Shown: piece by piece, positions 48,759 to 58,210 of the stretch
How the letters are laid out: every line of letters begins with the position of its first letter
Numbering within the stretch: position 1 is the stretch's first letter
Source of the DNA: Planococcus beigongshangi
GTDB taxonomy: Bacteria > Bacillota > Bacilli > Bacillales_A > Planococcaceae
Length of the DNA stretch: 64,000 nt
Assembly: GCF_016820495.1 (NCBI RefSeq)
Contig: NZ_JADHDU010000008.1
Location: 17,660 to 81,659, forward strand
Direction of reading: 5' to 3'
Translations under genes and position numbers: made by a program
Notes under the pieces: generated by a model
Database searches by the model: none
The model's input: only the letters and a program-made list of their open reading frames with translations
Told to the model about the DNA's origin: nothing

Positions 48759-48860
48759 TATTTTCCTTTGCCGACGTATTGCTGTATGTTTTCAGAATTG
48801 ATTGATATAATATTGAAATAGCAGATAATATAAGGGCTTAGACGAGAAGGTGGGATGGAC

Positions 48861-49403
48861 ATGGCGATTCCCGCAGAGGGAGAAACGATACAAATCCACA
48901 GTTATAAACATAACGGCCGAATCCACCGTGTCTGGCAGGAAACAACTGTTTTGAAAGGTACGAATAATATTGTAATCGGTGCTAATGAACGCACCCTGGT
49001 AACGGAATCAGATGGGCGGACGTGGCTGACACGTGAGCCATCGATTTGTTATTTTCATGCAGAGCATTGGTTCAATATCATTTGCATGCTTCGTGACGAT
49101 GGGGTCTATTATTATTGTAATATCAGTTCACCGTTCGTTTATAATAATGGCTCATTGAAATACATCGATTACGACCTGGATGTCAAAGTGTTTCCGGATA
49201 TGTCTTACACATTACTGGATGAAGACGAATATGAAGACCACAAACGGCAGATGGGTTATCCTGAAGTGATCGACCAGATCCTCTACCGCAATGTTGAAAA
49301 GCTGATCGGCTGGATCAAACAGCGCAGAGGCCCGTTTGCCCAGGACTTCATCGAAGTATGGACGGACCGGTACGAGTTCCACAGACAAAACCGGATTCGT
49401 TGA
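48861..49403 (+). CDS. ygaC: Nucleoside tri-/diphosphate phosphatase (DUF402, YgaC/NtdP)
   Basis: DUF402-family protein of 180 residues; characterised members hydrolyse nucleoside di- and triphosphates. Family blocks [34 protein letters not shown] (in part), [14 protein letters not shown] and YYCNISSP, and [23 protein letters not shown] are intact. ATG 48861 fits both spacing from AAGGTGGG and the usual N terminus; the in-frame ATG 48855 is too close to the site. In B. subtilis sspE and ygaB lie between fabL and ygaC; here only 100 bp of non-coding DNA separates them. Confidence 0.93.
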   Translation: MAIPAEGETIQIHSYKHNGRIHRVWQETTVLKGTNNIVIGANERTLVTESDGRTWLTREPSICYFHAEHWFNIICMLRDDGVYYYCNISSPFVYNNGSLKYIDYDLDVKVFPDMSYTLLDEDEYEDHKRQMGYPEVIDQILYRNVEKLIGWIKQRRGPFAQDFIEVWTDRYEFHRQNRIR

Positions 49404-49410
49404 TAAAATG

Positions 49411-49437
49411 GAAACCTGTTGCCAGTCAACAGGTTTT
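49411..49437 (+). terminator. Intrinsic terminator after ygaC
   Basis: Stem AACCTGTTG/CAACAGGTT with loop CCAGT, then TTTCGTTTT. Confidence 0.85.
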
Positions 49438-49466
49438 TCGTTTTGAATGAGATTGGAGTGATCAAT

Positions 49467-51227
49467 TTGAGCAATAAGAAACAAAGTACCATGAAACGGT
49501 ACATGCATTTTGTAAAACCATATTATTGGCAAATAGCTTTAACGATTCTGATAGGTGTTTTTAAATTCGCTATTCCGCTTTTCATTCCCTTGCTCATCAA
49601 AATTGTCATCGACGATATTATCGGTGCGGAAGCCCTGTCAAGCCAGGAAAAACTGGAGCAATTGTATTTATGGCTGGGAGGAACGGCCATCGTCTTCTTT
49701 CTGCTGCGTCCGCCGATTGAATATTTCCGGCAGTATTACGCGCAGTATGTCAGCAATAAAATCCTCTATGACATCCGTGGCTATCTATACGGACACCTCC
49801 AGCGGCTAAGCCTCAGATATTATGCCAATACACGTGCAGGGGAAATCATCTCGCGCGTCATCAATGACGTGGAGCAGACGAAGAACTTTGTCATGATCGG
49901 ATTGATGAATGTCTGGCTGGATCTGGCGACGATTCTCATCGCCATCGGCATCATGTTATCGATGGATGTCTCGCTTACAATCGTAGCTCTCTTGGCATTT
50001 CCTTTCTATGCGCTGAGTGTGAAGTATTTCTTCGGCAGGCTTCGCGATCTTACGCGTGAGCGTTCCCAGGCACTGGCAAATGTTCAAAGTTATCTCCATG
50101 AACGTGTACAGGGCATGAGCATCATCAAGAGTTTTGCGCTTGAGAAACATGAACAGAAAATTTTCAACGACACCAATGATAAATTTTTGGAAAAAGCCAT
50201 AGACCATACAAAATGGAATGCGAAGGCATTTGCAGTCGTCAATACGATTACAGATGTCGCACCGCTATTGGTCATCGGATATGCGGGTTATCAAGTGATC
50301 CAGGAGAATTTGACCCTTGGTACGATGGTGGCGTTCATCGCTTATATTGAACGCCTTTATAATCCGCTTCGCCGTTTGGTCAATTCTTCAACGACGCTCG
50401 TACAGTCTCTTGCATCGATGGACCGGGTTTTTGAGCTGGTCGATGAAGATTACGATGTAACCGATAAAAAAGGTGCACGCGATCTGAAAGTGGTGGACGG
50501 TAAATTGGAATTCCGCAACGTTTCATTCCATTATAATGACGGTGGTACAGAAGTCCTGTCGAATATGAACTTCACGGTGAAACCGGGGGAAACGGTGGCA
50601 TTAGTGGGCATGAGCGGTGGTGGGAAATCCACGATCGTGTCGCTTATCCCACGGTTCTATGATGTAACGGAAGGCGGCATCTATATGGATGACCATAATC
50701 TCAAAGATGTCAGCATCCATACGCTCCGTGACCAGATCGGCCTTGTCCTTCAGGATTCCATCCTCTTCAGCGACTCGGTCAAAGCGAACATCCTGATGGG
50801 GAAACCGCACGCGACCCATGAGGAAGTGGTGGCAGCCGCCAAAGCAGCCAATGCCCACGACTTCATCGAAATGCTGCCGGAAGGCTACGACACGAAAGTC
50901 GGGGAACGCGGCGTGAAACTATCAGGTGGTCAAAAGCAGCGTATCGCCATTGCACGTGTGTTCCTGAAAAATCCTCCGATCCTGATTCTCGATGAAGCGA
51001 CATCTGCGCTTGATTTGGAGAGTGAGGCACTTATCCAGGATTCTCTCGAACGCCTGGCAAGCGACCGCACTACATTGATCGTCGCTCACCGCCTGTCGAC
51101 CATCACACATGCAGATCAAATCCTTGTCATCGACCACGGAGAGTTGGCCGAACAGGGTACACATGATGAATTGATGAAAAAACAGGGAGTCTACTTCAAT
51201 CTTTTCCAGGTCCAGCATTTCAAATAA
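49467..51227 (+). CDS. ygaD: ABC exporter with fused membrane and ATPase domains (YgaD-like)
   Basis: Half-transporter of 586 residues that would work as a homodimer. Six N-terminal helices (about 20-310) form a type IV exporter domain, followed by the ATPase: Walker [10 protein letters not shown], signature LSGGQKQR, Walker [13 protein letters not shown] and switch His in VAHRLSTI. It resembles B. subtilis YgaD and BmrA-class multidrug or lipid exporters. The start is TTG 49467, six bases behind GGAGTG; ATG 49491 is an alternative. It lies between its own upstream and downstream terminators. Confidence 0.93.
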   Translation: MSNKKQSTMKRYMHFVKPYYWQIALTILIGVFKFAIPLFIPLLIKIVIDDIIGAEALSSQEKLEQLYLWLGGTAIVFFLLRPPIEYFRQYYAQYVSNKILYDIRGYLYGHLQRLSLRYYANTRAGEIISRVINDVEQTKNFVMIGLMNVWLDLATILIAIGIMLSMDVSLTIVALLAFPFYALSVKYFFGRLRDLTRERSQALANVQSYLHERVQGMSIIKSFALEKHEQKIFNDTNDKFLEKAIDHTKWNAKAFAVVNTITDVAPLLVIGYAGYQVIQENLTLGTMVAFIAYIERLYNPLRRLVNSSTTLVQSLASMDRVFELVDEDYDVTDKKGARDLKVVDGKLEFRNVSFHYNDGGTEVLSNMNFTVKPGETVALVGMSGGGKSTIVSLIPRFYDVTEGGIYMDDHNLKDVSIHTLRDQIGLVLQDSILFSDSVKANILMGKPHATHEEVVAAAKAANAHDFIEMLPEGYDTKVGERGVKLSGGQKQRIAIARVFLKNPPILILDEATSALDLESEALIQDSLERLASDRTTLIVAHRLSTITHADQILVIDHGELAEQGTHDELMKKQGVYFNLFQVQHFK

Positions 51228-51259
51228 AAAAATCTTTCTATAATATTTATATTTTGGAT

Positions 51260-51294
51260 GACCAGCCGGGGATGCCCGGCTGGTTTTATTTTTA
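51260..51294 (+). terminator. Intrinsic terminator after ygaD
   Basis: Perfect stem ACCAGCCGGG / CCCGGCTGGT with loop GATG, then TTTATTTTT. Confidence 0.92.
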
Positions 51295-51332
51295 TCACAA
51301 ATTATTACTAGCAAGTCCTATAAAAAGAACTA

Positions 51333-51387
51333 TTGCATATAGTCTGAATTCCCGTATAATTAAAAGATATACAATATTCAGAATTAT
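51333..51387 (+). promoter_or_regulatory. Promoter and possible CodY site of the peptide importer operon
   Basis: TTGCAT (51333-51338), 16 bp spacer and TATAAT (51355-51360) form a good sigma-A promoter. About 12 bases downstream, 51373-51387 reads AATATTCAGAATTAT, which matches the CodY consensus AATTTTCWGAAAATT at 11 of 15 positions. Peptide importers are common CodY targets, so nutrient repression is plausible but unproven. Confidence 0.5.
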
Positions 51388-51411
51388 TTTTGTGGAAAAA
51401 GGGGTGTCCAA

Positions 51412-52431
51412 GTGAGAGAAAGAGAGAAAGTTTTAGACGTCAGGGGTCTTCAGACTACCTTTTTCACAGACGATGGAGAAATTCCGGCAGTAGACAATGT
51501 TGACTTCCATGTACGTGAAGGGGAAGTTCTGGGAATAGTGGGGGAATCCGGATGTGGCAAGAGTGTCACATCTCTTTCGATTATGGGACTTGTTCCAAGT
51601 CCGCCAGGGAAGATTACTGGCGGTGAAATTTTATTCGGCAACCAGGATTTGACTAAGTTACCCGAGAAGAAGATGCGCGAAATCCGCGGCAATGACATAG
51701 CGATGATATTTCAGGAGCCGATGACTTCATTGAATCCATTGTTCACAATCGGCAATCAGCTGCAGGAAGCGATTAAAGTCCATAAACGGGATTGGTCGAA
51801 AAAGCAGATCCACAGCCGTGCTGTCGAAATGATGAAAATGGTCGGTCTGCCCCGAGCAGAAGATCTGATGAAAAATTACCCGCATCAATTGTCAGGCGGG
51901 ATGCGCCAGCGGGTCATGATTGCGATGGCGCTGCTGTGCGATCCGAAAGTGCTGATCGCCGATGAACCGACAACTGCACTTGATGTGACGATTCAGGCGC
52001 AGATCCTGAAACTGATCAAAAACCTCAACCAGGAACTTAATACGGCTGTAATTCTCATTACCCATGACCTGGGAGTCGTTGCTGAAACATGCGAACGGGT
52101 AGTGGTCATGTATGCAGGGAAAGTGGTGGAAGAAGGCCCTGTAGCAGAAATTTTCAAAGATCCGCAGCATCCATACACGCGCGGGCTGCTGGAGTCCGTG
52201 CCGGATATGAGATTCAAGAAAGAACGGCTTTATTCGATACCGGGCAACGTGCCGAAACCGGGCTCCATCAATACAGGCTGCCGGTTTGCACCAAGATGTG
52301 AATTTGCATTTGACCGTTGCCTGACAGAAAATCCGCCGCTTTACCAGACGGCAGAAGCGCATCAGACCCGGTGCTTCCTATTTGATCCGAAGGAGGCAGA
52401 GAAGCATGACCGAACAATTGTTAAAAGTTGA
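51412..52431 (+). CDS. Dipeptide/oligopeptide ABC importer ATPase (DppD/OppD type)
   Basis: First ATPase of the importer, 339 residues. Walker [10 protein letters not shown], signature SGGMRQR, Walker [13 protein letters not shown] and the H-loop [10 protein letters not shown] are present. The C-terminal oligopeptide extension [14 protein letters not shown] holds the four-cysteine motif typical of Opp/Dpp ATPases, a probable Fe-S binding site. The start is GTG 51412 behind GGGGTG. The gene order D-F-A-B-C is that of the B. subtilis app operon, but the binding protein looks DppA-like. Confidence 0.93.
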   Translation: MREREKVLDVRGLQTTFFTDDGEIPAVDNVDFHVREGEVLGIVGESGCGKSVTSLSIMGLVPSPPGKITGGEILFGNQDLTKLPEKKMREIRGNDIAMIFQEPMTSLNPLFTIGNQLQEAIKVHKRDWSKKQIHSRAVEMMKMVGLPRAEDLMKNYPHQLSGGMRQRVMIAMALLCDPKVLIADEPTTALDVTIQAQILKLIKNLNQELNTAVILITHDLGVVAETCERVVVMYAGKVVEEGPVAEIFKDPQHPYTRGLLESVPDMRFKKERLYSIPGNVPKPGSINTGCRFAPRCEFAFDRCLTENPPLYQTAEAHQTRCFLFDPKEAEKHDRTIVKS

Positions 52432-53389
52432 AGGGCTGAAAAAGTACTTTCCGATTAAATCAGGACTTTTTGGGCGTGTTAATAATTATGTGAAAGCTGT
52501 TGACGACGTCTCGTTTTCAGTGAAAGAAGGGGAGACACTCGGGATCGTCGGCGAATCAGGCTGCGGAAAGTCGACGACTGGGCGAATGCTGATGAGGCTG
52601 CTGGAACCGACGGAAGGGACAGTGACTTTTGACGGGCAGGTGCTTACCTCACTTTCGCCGGGCGAAATGCGCAAAGCACGCCGTGACATCCAGATGGTTT
52701 TCCAAGATCCCTATGCTTCCTTGAATCCCCGGCATACGATTGAAAAGATTCTCATGGAGCCTTTGAACGTCCATGACATCGGAGATCCGAAAGAACGCAA
52801 AAAGAAAGTCCATGAATTCCTTGAAATTGTCGGACTCAGCAGCTATCACGCAAAACGCTATCCCCATCAGTTCAGCGGTGGACAGCGGCAGCGCATCGGG
52901 ATTGCCCGGGCGCTGATGACAAATCCGAAGCTTATTATCGCTGATGAGCCCGTTTCAGCACTTGATGTTTCGATCCAGGCACAGGTGCTCAACCTGATGC
53001 AGGATCTGCAGAAAGAACTGAAACTGACTTATATATTCATCGCCCATGATTTAGGCGTGGTTCGTCATATCAGCGACCGCGTAGGAGTGATGTATCTCGG
53101 GAATATGGCTGAAATGGCCGATACCGAGGACCTTTACGAAAAGCCGCTGCACCCGTATACGCAGGCGCTGCTTACTGCAGTGCCGGTTCCGGATCCGGCT
53201 TTCAAAAGGGAGGAAGTGGTCATCAAAGGGGACGTACCAAGTCCCGCAAATCCTCCAAGCGGCTGCCGTTTCCATACCCGATGCCCATTCAAGATGGATA
53301 TCTGCGAAACGACAGTGCCGATTTTTGCGGAGGTTGAGAAAGGTCATTCTGTAGCCTGCCATCTTTACGAAGAAAGCAGGCCGCAATGA
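52406..53389 (+). CDS. Dipeptide/oligopeptide ABC importer ATPase (DppF/OppF type)
   Basis: Second ATPase of the heteromeric pair, 327 residues. Walker [10 protein letters not shown], signature FSGGQRQR, Walker B LIIADEPVSALD and FIAHDLGVVRH are intact, and the C-terminal Cys motif CRFHTRCPFKMDIC is present. ATG 52406 follows AAGGAGG, so it overlaps the preceding ATPase gene by 26 bp. Its TGA stop overlaps an ATG at 53386, but the binding protein gene more likely starts at TTG 53416. Confidence 0.93.
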   Translation: MTEQLLKVEGLKKYFPIKSGLFGRVNNYVKAVDDVSFSVKEGETLGIVGESGCGKSTTGRMLMRLLEPTEGTVTFDGQVLTSLSPGEMRKARRDIQMVFQDPYASLNPRHTIEKILMEPLNVHDIGDPKERKKKVHEFLEIVGLSSYHAKRYPHQFSGGQRQRIGIARALMTNPKLIIADEPVSALDVSIQAQVLNLMQDLQKELKLTYIFIAHDLGVVRHISDRVGVMYLGNMAEMADTEDLYEKPLHPYTQALLTAVPVPDPAFKREEVVIKGDVPSPANPPSGCRFHTRCPFKMDICETTVPIFAEVEKGHSVACHLYEESRPQ

Positions 53390-53415
53390 TAATAAACAAA
53401 AACGGAGGGGTTAAT

Positions 53416-55041
53416 TTGGAGAGAAAAAAAATCACGTTTCTTGCCTTTTTGATGCTTTTACTGGTCTCCACAGTCCTATACGGCTGTAATGGCGATTCAG
53501 ATGAAGGTTCAGAAAGCAATGGTGAAACTGGTGGCGAAGGGGAATCCACGGAAGAGAAAATCCTGATCTTCGGACGCGGGGGAGACTCGGTATCACTTGA
53601 CCCTATCACGGTTACTGATGGTGAATCATTTAAAGTTACGAAAAACATTTTCGATACGCTGGTAAACTTCGGTGAGCAGGATACAGAAATTGAAGGGGCT
53701 CTCGCTTCTGACTGGGAAGCTGCTGAAGACGGATTGACTTACACATTCACACTTGAAGAAGGCGTGAAATTCCACGATGACACGGATTTCAATGCTGAAG
53801 CAGTCGTGGCAAACTTTGAGCGCTGGGCTGCGGGGGATGCTGATCAATTCCCTTACTACAAATCAATGTTCGGCGGTTTTGGTGATGAAGAAGAGCACAT
53901 AATCGAATCGGTGGAAGCAACCGGCGATTATGAAGTTACGATTAAATTGAAACGCCCGATGGCGCCATTCCTTAAAAACCTGGCAATGAGCCCATTCGGT
54001 ATCGCTTCACCTACCGCTTTTGAAGCGGCAGGCGAATCTTTCGGCGACAATCCTGTTGGAACAGGACCATTCAAATTTGTTGAATGGAAACGCAATGACA
54101 CTGTCCGGATTGAAAAATTCGATGGTTATTGGGTGGAAGGCGAGCCAAAACTGGATGAAGTCGTATTCCGTTCGATTCCGGATAACTCTGGCCGATTGAA
54201 TGCATTGCTTGCAGGTGAAATCGACCTGGCTGATGGGATCAACCCTTCTGATGCAGCAACAATCGAAGGGGACGATAACCTTCAATTGTTCGAACGTCCA
54301 TCCATGAACGTAGGCTATCTTGGATTGACAAACACACGTGAACCTTTTGACGATCCATTAGTGCGCCAGGCGATGAACCATGCAATCGATCGTCAGGCAA
54401 TCGTTGATACATTCTTCGAAGGTCGCGGAGAAGTTGCGAAAAACCCGATGCCGCCGGTAATCAGCGGTTATAACGATAATATCGAAGGCTATGAATACGA
54501 TCCTGAGAGAGCGAAAGAATTGCTGGAAGAAGCTGGTCTTGGCGATGGATTTGAAATGGAGCTTTGGGCAATGCCTGTTCCACGCCCCTACATGCCGGAC
54601 GGCCAAAAAGTTGCTGAAGCCATTCAAAGTGATCTGGCTGAAGTTGGAATCACTGCCACTATCGTTTCTTACGAGTGGGCAACGTACCTTGATAAAGCTG
54701 CAAACGGTGAAGCCGATGCCTTCCTATTAGGCTGGACTGGTGACAACGGAGATGCAGACAACTTCCTGTATGTATTGCTTGACCAGGATAACATCGGTTC
54801 AAACAACTACACTTATTATGAAAATCAGGAATTGCATGACATTTTCATAGAAGCTCAGACAGAAGTCGACGAAGATATCCGTAATGAGTTGTATATGCAA
54901 GCACAGGAAATCATCCATGAAGATGCACCATGGGTTCCGCTTGCCCACTCAACACCGCTATTGGCTGGAGGCAGTAATGTCGTGAACTTCAAAGCACACC
55001 CCACAGGTTCTGACAAATTGGCATCAGTAGATATGGAGTAG
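53416..55041 (+). CDS. Peptide ABC importer substrate-binding lipoprotein (DppA-like, SBP family 5)
   Basis: Extracellular lipoprotein of 541 residues. The signal peptide (ERKKITFLAFLMLLLVSTV) ends in lipobox LYGC, followed by an acidic Glu/Gly/Ser linker. The mature part matches dipeptide-type SBPs: FDGYWVEGEPKLDEVVF, GYLGLTNTREPFDD, ELWAMPVPRPYMP, VSYEWATYLDKAANGE and GWTGDNGDADNFLY, close to the E. coli DppA pattern. TTG 53416 with GGAGGGG five bases upstream gives a well-formed signal peptide, so it is preferred to ATG 53386. A stem-loop separates it from the permease genes. Confidence 0.93.
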   Translation: MERKKITFLAFLMLLLVSTVLYGCNGDSDEGSESNGETGGEGESTEEKILIFGRGGDSVSLDPITVTDGESFKVTKNIFDTLVNFGEQDTEIEGALASDWEAAEDGLTYTFTLEEGVKFHDDTDFNAEAVVANFERWAAGDADQFPYYKSMFGGFGDEEEHIIESVEATGDYEVTIKLKRPMAPFLKNLAMSPFGIASPTAFEAAGESFGDNPVGTGPFKFVEWKRNDTVRIEKFDGYWVEGEPKLDEVVFRSIPDNSGRLNALLAGEIDLADGINPSDAATIEGDDNLQLFERPSMNVGYLGLTNTREPFDDPLVRQAMNHAIDRQAIVDTFFEGRGEVAKNPMPPVISGYNDNIEGYEYDPERAKELLEEAGLGDGFEMELWAMPVPRPYMPDGQKVAEAIQSDLAEVGITATIVSYEWATYLDKAANGEADAFLLGWTGDNGDADNFLYVLLDQDNIGSNNYTYYENQELHDIFIEAQTEVDEDIRNELYMQAQEIIHEDAPWVPLAHSTPLLAGGSNVVNFKAHPTGSDKLASVDME

Positions 55042-55049
55042 ATTTTTCG

Positions 55050-55085
55050 GGAAGGGAGATCGAACTGATTTCCCTTCTTTTTTTA
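55050..55085 (+). terminator. Partial terminator between binding protein and permease genes
   Basis: Stem GAAGGGA / TCCCTTC with a loop of about 13 bases and seven T. Its place inside the operon suggests attenuation that makes more binding protein than permease. Confidence 0.75.
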
Positions 55086-55127
55086 AATTGATTTATACAT
55101 ATATGTTGGAGATGGAGAGGTGAAGAC

Positions 55128-56132
55128 ATGCTTAGCTATATTGGCAAGCGGCTATTGCAGCTGATTCCGGTTCTGCTCGGAATGACATTTATCGTCTTTA
55201 TGATCATTCGCGCAATTCCTGGAGATCCTGCTCAAGTAATTCTCGGCCAGCAGGCTTCTGCGGATGCCATAAAAGCTTTGAGGACAACGCTAGGCCTCGA
55301 TAACCCATGGTATATCCAATATTTTGATTATCTGAAAGGCCTTGTTACAGGAGATCTGGGGCAATCGCTCCGTACCAGAACTCCGGTAGTGGACGAAGTC
55401 TGGCCATATTTGGCGGCGACCATCGAATTATCGGTATTCGCTGTGATTATCGCGGTTATCATAGGCATCAATGCGGGGATCATTTCGGCTTGGTTCCAGA
55501 ATTCCTGGTTTGATTACCTTGCCATGATCATCGCACTTATCGGTGTTTCGATGCCGATTTTCTGGCTGGGCCTGTTAAACCAATGGATTTTTTCCATTGA
55601 ACTTGGCTTATTGCCGACTTCCGGACGAATGAATGTACGGGATCCGATTGAATCGATAACCGGTTTTTATATAATTGATACGCTGATGACGGGGCAATTC
55701 GATCAACTGGCGACCATTTTGAAACACCTGATCCTTCCTGGAACGGCCCTTGCGACGATTCCGATGGCGATCATCGCCCGGATGACCCGTTCAAGCATGC
55801 TGGAAGTCATGCGTTCCGATTATGTTCGGACAGCGCGTTCCAAAGGATTGAAAATGTTCTGGGTCGTCTATAAACATGCATTGAAAAATGCCATCATCCC
55901 AGTCATGACAATCATCGGTCTTCAAATGGGGCTGCTTCTTGGCGGCGCTATCCTGACCGAGACCATCTTTGCGTGGCCGGGAATCGGCCGATACATTTAT
56001 GAAGCGATCGGCTTCCGTGATTATCCGGTGATCCAATCGGGCATCCTGATCGTCGCTTTCATATTTGTCATGATCAATCTGTTCGTGGATCTTCTATACA
56101 GTCTCGTCGATCCTCGCATTAAATATGATTAG
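55128..56132 (+). CDS. Dipeptide/oligopeptide ABC importer permease (DppB/OppB type)
   Basis: Membrane subunit of 334 residues with six helices. N-terminal MLSYIGKRLLQLIPVLLGMTF is typical of OppB/DppB. The EAA loop contacting the ATPase reads DYVRTARSKGLKMFWVVYKHALKNA (in part), and LGGAILTETIFAWPGIG follows. SD GGAGAGGTG precedes the ATG. It pairs with the following permease to form the channel. Confidence 0.95.
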   Translation: MLSYIGKRLLQLIPVLLGMTFIVFMIIRAIPGDPAQVILGQQASADAIKALRTTLGLDNPWYIQYFDYLKGLVTGDLGQSLRTRTPVVDEVWPYLAATIELSVFAVIIAVIIGINAGIISAWFQNSWFDYLAMIIALIGVSMPIFWLGLLNQWIFSIELGLLPTSGRMNVRDPIESITGFYIIDTLMTGQFDQLATILKHLILPGTALATIPMAIIARMTRSSMLEVMRSDYVRTARSKGLKMFWVVYKHALKNAIIPVMTIIGLQMGLLLGGAILTETIFAWPGIGRYIYEAIGFRDYPVIQSGILIVAFIFVMINLFVDLLYSLVDPRIKYD

Positions 56133-56146
56133 GAAGGGGGAGAACA

Positions 56147-57037
56147 ATGGCTGACACGACACTCAATAAAAATGAAGTGGAAATACAGAAAGTTGCCGGA
56201 CCATGGAAAGAAGCGTGGCGCGGCTTCCGAAAAAGTAAAGTAGCCGTCATCGGTATGGGTATCGTCACCTTCTTTATTTTACTGGCCATCTTTGGACCAT
56301 TATTTACACCGGAAGGAATAAATGAACAGAAAATGGATACCCACCGTTTTCTGCCCCCTTCTTCAGAACACTGGATGGGAACAGATGATTTTGGCCGGGA
56401 TATTTTCTCGCGTGTAGTATACGGAGCGAGGATTTCCCTGTGGGTAGGTTTCCTGGCTGTCGTCGCTTCTGTCGTAGTGGGGAGTTTCCTCGGTATTCTG
56501 GCGGGCTATTACGGCAGATGGGTGGATACCATCATTTCGCGCATTTTCGATATCATGCTTGCTTTCCCGAGTATCTTATTGGCGATTGCAGTTGTATCGG
56601 TTCTAGGACCGTCACTTCGAAATGCCTTGATCGCCATCGCGATCATCAACGTGCCCAATTTCGGGCGTCTGATCCGATCGAAGGTGCTGAGTATCAAGGA
56701 AGATGAATACATCATGTCCGCCAAAGCGATCGGCATGAAAGACAACCGGATTCTCTTTTCGCATATTTTGCCGAACTCGATGGCTCCGGTCATTGTGCAA
56801 GGAACATTGGCGATTGCTACAGCGATCATAGAAGCTGCAGCACTCGGATTCCTGGGTCTTGGCGCTTCGGCACCGACGCCCGAATGGGGCAAGATGCTAG
56901 CAGATTCAAGGGCTTACCTGACCAATGCGCCGTGGACGATGATTTTCCCCGGGGCTGCGATTATGCTCACAGTACTGGGATTCAACTTAATGGGAGATGG
57001 ATTGCGGGATGCACTCGATCCCCGTATGAAATCTTAA
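56147..57037 (+). CDS. Dipeptide/oligopeptide ABC importer permease (DppC/OppC type)
   Basis: Second permease of 296 residues. A cytoplasmic N-terminal segment with AWRGFRKSKVAVIGMGIV precedes six helices. The DppC-specific HWMGTDDFGRDIFSRVVYGARISL (in part) and the EAA loop YIMSAKAIGMKDNRILFSHILPN (in part) are conserved. The C terminus NLMGDGLRDALDPRMK is typical. It closes the operon at a bidirectional terminator shared with the ygaE-like gene. Confidence 0.95.
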   Translation: MADTTLNKNEVEIQKVAGPWKEAWRGFRKSKVAVIGMGIVTFFILLAIFGPLFTPEGINEQKMDTHRFLPPSSEHWMGTDDFGRDIFSRVVYGARISLWVGFLAVVASVVVGSFLGILAGYYGRWVDTIISRIFDIMLAFPSILLAIAVVSVLGPSLRNALIAIAIINVPNFGRLIRSKVLSIKEDEYIMSAKAIGMKDNRILFSHILPNSMAPVIVQGTLAIATAIIEAAALGFLGLGASAPTPEWGKMLADSRAYLTNAPWTMIFPGAAIMLTVLGFNLMGDGLRDALDPRMKS

Positions 57038-57077
57038 AAAAACGTGCAGAGGAATCTATTCCCCTGCATGTTTTTCG
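57037..57077. terminator. Bidirectional terminator between importer operon and ygaE
   Basis: Stem AAAAACGTGCAG-GGAAT / ATTCC-CTGCATGTTTTT with small mismatches, A and T runs at both ends. Confidence 0.85.
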
Positions 57078-57087
57078 TTTGCAATCA

Positions 57088-58173
57088 TCACACCAGATTT
57101 TCAAGTTCTACATCGACTTCATCGCTATGATAATTCAGGTAGGCGATGATCAATAAATCCAAGTGTTCCAGCTGTTCCTCGTAATCGACCATAGCGGATA
57201 ATACGTGCATCAAATGATAAACGGAAAAATCACGGTCTTCAGCTTCCAATGCAATGTTTATTTCTTTTACAAAAATCGCCATCACTTCATGGCGCTTGAT
57301 CGATGCATCTACTCCCGATGATTCACTGTGTTCGGGGCGCAGCTTACCTACATATTTCATATAAAGCTGTTCATGATAACTTGCCAGGCTTTCCAGGCGT
57401 TCCTGTACCATCATATGGAATTGTTCAGGCAGCTCCGTCAACTCATTTTCAAAACGATGCAGGCGTTTCAGGACATCCAGGCTCTTTTTGGAGGTGGCAA
57501 TCATCTGCCGGTACAGCACCAATTTTCTGGCTTTGACATACTGCTGTTTTTTCGTATAACTGCGCTCTTCTTTATAGAAGGAATACCATTGATCCACCTT
57601 TATCAACTTTTCATCCAGCCGGTCGATATCTTCTTTTACGGAAACGTGATCAGAAGCATGGCGGATCGAAACACGGATCCAACGGACGACTTCCTCACTG
57701 ACTTCGTGGATGGATTTGAATAAGCGCACCTCGTACTTCGGGGGAAGAAAGATTAAATTGACAATAAAAGCTGAAAAGATACCCAGCAGGATTGTCAAAA
57801 AACGCAGGGATGCGAACGATAGAAAGTCCGTAGTATGAGAATCCATGATGATAATGATGGTGACCAGCGTCAGCGGCACCGGATTGTCCAGTTTTAACTT
57901 AAGCATCAGCACGATCGCAAGGATGGCTGCCAGTCCGATGGTGAGGTAGTTGCTGCCGATGGTCAATACAAATATGACCGCAATGGTCGCGCCAACCAGA
58001 TTTCCATATACCTGCTCAAGCAGTGTGATGTAGGAGCGGTAGATAGAAGGCTGAATGGCGAATATCGCTGCTACGCCTGCAAATACAGGAGAAGGCAATT
58101 CCAATAAGTTGGCTAAAAAGAGGGCCAATGAAATCGCCACACCGGTTTTCAATATACGTGCCCCTAATTTCAT
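57088..58173 (-). CDS. ygaE: Aromatic acid exporter family membrane protein (YgaE-like, ArAE/FUSC type)
   Basis: Protein of 361 residues. The N-terminal about 145 residues form five to six helices with GARILKTGVAISLALFLA, FAGVAAIFAIQPSIYRSY and YGNLVGATIAVIF, the ArAE_1 pattern. The C-terminal half is a charged helical cytoplasmic domain with coiled-coil character. The name aromatic acid exporter is inherited from the family; no substrate is shown. It lies 37 bp downstream of hemL on the same strand without a terminator between, so the two are probably cotranscribed. Confidence 0.9.
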   Translation of the reverse strand: MKLGARILKTGVAISLALFLANLLELPSPVFAGVAAIFAIQPSIYRSYITLLEQVYGNLVGATIAVIFVLTIGSNYLTIGLAAILAIVLMLKLKLDNPVPLTLVTIIIIMDSHTTDFLSFASLRFLTILLGIFSAFIVNLIFLPPKYEVRLFKSIHEVSEEVVRWIRVSIRHASDHVSVKEDIDRLDEKLIKVDQWYSFYKEERSYTKKQQYVKARKLVLYRQMIATSKKSLDVLKRLHRFENELTELPEQFHMMVQERLESLASYHEQLYMKYVGKLRPEHSESSGVDASIKRHEVMAIFVKEINIALEAEDRDFSVYHLMHVLSAMVDYEEQLEHLDLLIIAYLNYHSDEVDVELENLV

Positions 58174-58210
58174 GTCTTACGGATTCCCCCTTCCTGTAAT
58201 GCTGTAAAGT

